Of a DNA stretch of 8,175 bases, positions 6,629 to 8,175 are shown piece by piece; the stretch's first letter is position 1, and each line of letters opens with the position of its first letter. A model generated the notes under the pieces. That model worked only from the letters and a program-made list of their open reading frames with translations, was not told the DNA's origin and made no database searches. This DNA is from Chloroflexota bacterium (lineage in GTDB: Bacteria > Chloroflexota > Dormibacteria > CF-121). The DNA is taken from the NCBI GenBank assembly GCA_005882525.1, contig VBGO01000023.1:1-8175 (forward strand), given 5' to 3'. The position numbers and the translations under genes are program-made.

Positions 6629-6778
6629 ATGGATTCACCGACAACGTACTTTCACTGGGGCTTCATTCTCATCTCGGTTCCGAACCTGCTGGTCATCGCC
6701 GGGATGATCGTCTTGTTCGCCATCGCGCTGGTGGTGCCCTTCCCGCACGGAGGTGAGGGCGAAGATGGACGCCGCTAG
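6629..6778 (+). CDS. Small single-helix membrane protein, 49 residues, first gene of the cytochrome b operon
   Basis: I do not recognise a named family. The protein begins MDSPTTYFHWGF, has one hydrophobic helix at about residues 11-38 (ILISVPNLLVIAGMIVLFAIALVV), and ends in a short acidic, Gly-rich tail (HGGEGEDGRR). The start is supported by AAGGAGGA eight bases upstream. The coding region overlaps the cytochrome b gene by 14 nt (ATG 6765 to TAG 6776-6778) and contains that gene's ribosome binding site, so the two are translationally coupled. By position and shape it may be a small structural subunit of the cytochrome b complex, like the one-helix peptides of cytochrome b6f, but no sequence similarity to those can be claimed. 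It mirrors the divergent 56-residue protein in having a helix in the first half and a polar tail. Confidence 0.8.
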   Translation: MDSPTTYFHWGFILISVPNLLVIAGMIVLFAIALVVPFPHGGEGEDGRR

Positions 6779-7403
6779 GAAGATTTCGGAGCAGCCGGCG
6801 AGCTGGACGTTTCGCGCCCGGCAAGCGATCGACCGCCAGTTGCCGATGGACCATCTACTGCCGACTCGGCAGCCCTATTACGTCGGATCGTGGGTCTACG
6901 TCTTCGGCGTGGTCACCATCGCCGCTTTGGTTTGGGTCGTCGTCAGCGGCGTGGTGCTCACCTTCATGGGGCCGCAGTGGTGGCACGACTCCAGCGTCGG
7001 CCGGTTCTTCAACAGCCTCCACTTCTGGTCGGTGCAGCTCTTCTTCATCTTCATGGTCCTCCACCTGTGGGGCCAGTACTTCATGGCCGGCTGGCGCCAT
7101 GGGCGCGCGGCCACGTGGGCGATCGGAGTCGTCATCTTCGGGGTCAGCATCCTGACGGCTTTCACCGGCTACCTGTCCCAGCAGAATTTCGACTCACAGT
7201 TCATCGCGGTCAATGCCAAGGATGCGATGAACGGGGCCGGGATCGGTGCATTCTTCAACGTGCTGAATTTCGGTCAGATGTACGGGCTCCACATCATGCT
7301 CCTGCCGATCGGAGTGACATTTCTGGTCGTGCTGCACATCGTCATGGTCCGGGCGCGGGGTGTCGTCAAGCCAATCGATCCGGAAGGAGTGGTGCAGCCA
7401 TGA
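6765..7403 (+). CDS. Cytochrome b6-like di-heme membrane protein (cytochrome b N-terminal domain)
   Basis: Predicted quinol-oxidising cytochrome b half of 212 residues, the size of cytochrome b6. Four transmembrane helices lie at about 42-68, 84-106, 118-138 and 173-196. Helix B carries His86 and His100 (13 residues between) and helix D His176 and His191 (14 between). These positions fit the two b-heme ligand pairs, and the 14-residue spacing is typical of b6-type proteins. The loop after helix C departs from the norm: after T-G-Y, where L-P-W-x-Q is expected, it reads LSQQNFDSQFIAVNAKD. Quinol-site chemistry may therefore differ. ATG 6765 is chosen over GTG 6753 because GAGGG lies 5 nt before it, inside the overlapping 49-residue gene. 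The gene overlaps the next by ATGA at 7400-7403. No CxxCH (heme c) motif is present, and no Rieske gene is in the window. Confidence 0.9.
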   Translation: MDAARKISEQPASWTFRARQAIDRQLPMDHLLPTRQPYYVGSWVYVFGVVTIAALVWVVVSGVVLTFMGPQWWHDSSVGRFFNSLHFWSVQLFFIFMVLHLWGQYFMAGWRHGRAATWAIGVVIFGVSILTAFTGYLSQQNFDSQFIAVNAKDAMNGAGIGAFFNVLNFGQMYGLHIMLLPIGVTFLVVLHIVMVRARGVVKPIDPEGVVQP

Positions 7404-8175
7404 AAGCCATGGGCGCAACGCAGGAGGAGTACTACCGGGGCGTGCGGATGGTCCCATACGACCTGATCAAAGAGCTGGTGCTTGCTCTCGCCGGCGTCGG
7501 CATCCTGGCAGTAGCCGTCTCGGCAATCCTTTCGTCGCCCGATGTGGCCCCGGTCACGATCGCGGCGTGGGCGCAGGCCGATCCGGTTGATTTCGTGACC
7601 ACGGCAACAGGAGAGCTTGCCGGTTCGACAACCACGGCCGGCTATGGCAACCCTTACAACACCAACAGCTCGGGCCAGGCGTGGGGTCCGATCGCTCCCC
7701 AGCAGTGGTTTGGCACTCGCATCCCAATCGATACCGCCAACACCTTCGTGATCGAACCGCTGCAGCGTGCGGTGACGGGCAGCCCGGACCTCGGCACAGG
7801 GCTCGACGCGTGGCAGAAAGCAAACTCTGACCAGCGGGGCAAATGGACCGACGCCTACACAGGGGCACTGGCGAACGCTACTGTCAAGGATGGCAAGGTC
7901 ACGGTGCCCGATGGCGACTACGGCCCGCTGCCGGTGATGATGTCCAACCTTTTGGGTATCGCGCAAACCGGTGGCTTGGACGGTCTGCTGATGGTCAACG
8001 GCCGTTTCTACCAGACCGACTACACGCCGGCCCTGCTCTTCATGGGCGACGGAAGCTACCTTTCTGGCCAAGCCGAGCAGTGGAACCTGCTGGGTGACCA
8101 GTGGGGAATGATGAACGAGACAGGGCGCTACCCGGGCCAGACCTGGTTGTGGCTCTACACGATGTGGTACCAGGT
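7400..8175 (+). CDS. Cytochrome b subunit-IV-like start with a large extra-membrane domain, 3' end missing
   Basis: The frame is open from ATG 7400 to the right edge (258 full codons). AAGGAG lies 10 nt before the ATG, and the start overlaps the cytochrome b stop (ATGA). Residues 17-60 (M-V-P-Y-D-L-I-K-E-L, a hydrophobic helix at about 24-45, then S-S-P-D and later A-D-P) resemble the first helix of cytochrome b C-terminal/subunit IV proteins (Y-P-Y-x-x-x-K-D-L, helix, P, A-D-P). In those, the PEWY quinol-site loop and next helix follow closely. Here about 190 mostly hydrophilic residues rich in Gly, Asn, Thr and Asp come first. A new aromatic segment (GQTWLWLYTMWYQ) begins only at about 246. 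No cysteines, CxxCH or Rieske motifs appear in the visible part. The subunit-IV assignment rests on a short match plus gene order. Alternatively it is an unrelated one-helix anchored periplasmic protein of the same complex. Confidence 0.7.
   Translation, partial: MKAMGATQEEYYRGVRMVPYDLIKELVLALAGVGILAVAVSAILSSPDVAPVTIAAWAQADPVDFVTTATGELAGSTTTAGYGNPYNTNSSGQAWGPIAPQQWFGTRIPIDTANTFVIEPLQRAVTGSPDLGTGLDAWQKANSDQRGKWTDAYTGALANATVKDGKVTVPDGDYGPLPVMMSNLLGIAQTGGLDGLLMVNGRFYQTDYTPALLFMGDGSYLSGQAEQWNLLGDQWGMMNETGRYPGQTWLWLYTMWYQ

Noticed and set aside
6493..6756. 87-codon plus-strand frame across the divergent control region
   Set aside because: It has no ribosome binding site and overlaps the 49-residue gene in another frame. 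That gene has the strong Shine-Dalgarno sequence and a membrane helix.
7274..8071. 265-codon minus-strand frame at the right end
   Set aside because: It is antisense to the cytochrome b operon, which has overlapping starts and stops and clear membrane helices. The minus product is Arg/His-rich with no domain.
1..8175. CRISPR array, insertion sequence, tRNA or integration site
   Set aside because: I saw no regularly spaced repeats, transposase motifs, terminal inverted repeats around the decayed gene, or tRNA-like cloverleaf.

Overview
This is a GC-rich window from a high-GC bacterium. An actinobacterium or a member of a nearby terrabacterial phylum (Chloroflexota or Dormibacterota type) fits best. 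The reasons are the protein flavour (GNAT/acyl-CoA synthetase fusion with the GNAT domain first, CBS-BON protein, short PNPOx-fold protein, CPL-type P1B ATPase) and frequent ATGA-type overlaps. No rRNA or other taxonomic marker is present, so this is inference.

Left third (1-2758, plus strand): three closely packed genes. They are the 3' end of a CBS-BON protein, a short PNPOx-fold flavin/heme-binding-type protein broken by one extra G, and a complete heavy-metal P-type ATPase. This mix recalls hypoxia/dormancy clusters of actinobacteria, but the promoter lies outside the window. A 210-bp convergent gap with only a weak hairpin follows.

Middle (2969-6480, minus strand): reading in the direction of transcription, a 56-residue single-helix membrane protein with a strong ribosome binding site comes first. 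Next is a badly decayed PAS-GGDEF diguanylate cyclase with several frameshifts, an internal deletion and GGGDV in place of GGDEF. Last is an intact 899-residue GNAT plus ADP-forming acyl-CoA synthetase protein, whose ATG lies 3 nt after the stop of the decayed gene.

Right part (6481-8175): a 148-bp divergent control region carries four AAGTC/GACTT elements in nested symmetry and two mutually exclusive hairpins. A plus-strand operon follows with overlapping genes. It encodes a 49-residue single-helix protein, a four-helix cytochrome b6-like di-heme protein, and a partial protein whose start resembles the first helix of cytochrome b subunit IV. That last protein then carries about 190 mostly hydrophilic residues where the quinol-site PEWY loop is expected. 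The usual Qo-site residues of the cytochrome b half are also missing. This looks like a non-canonical quinol-oxidising cytochrome b module and is the most interesting part of the window.
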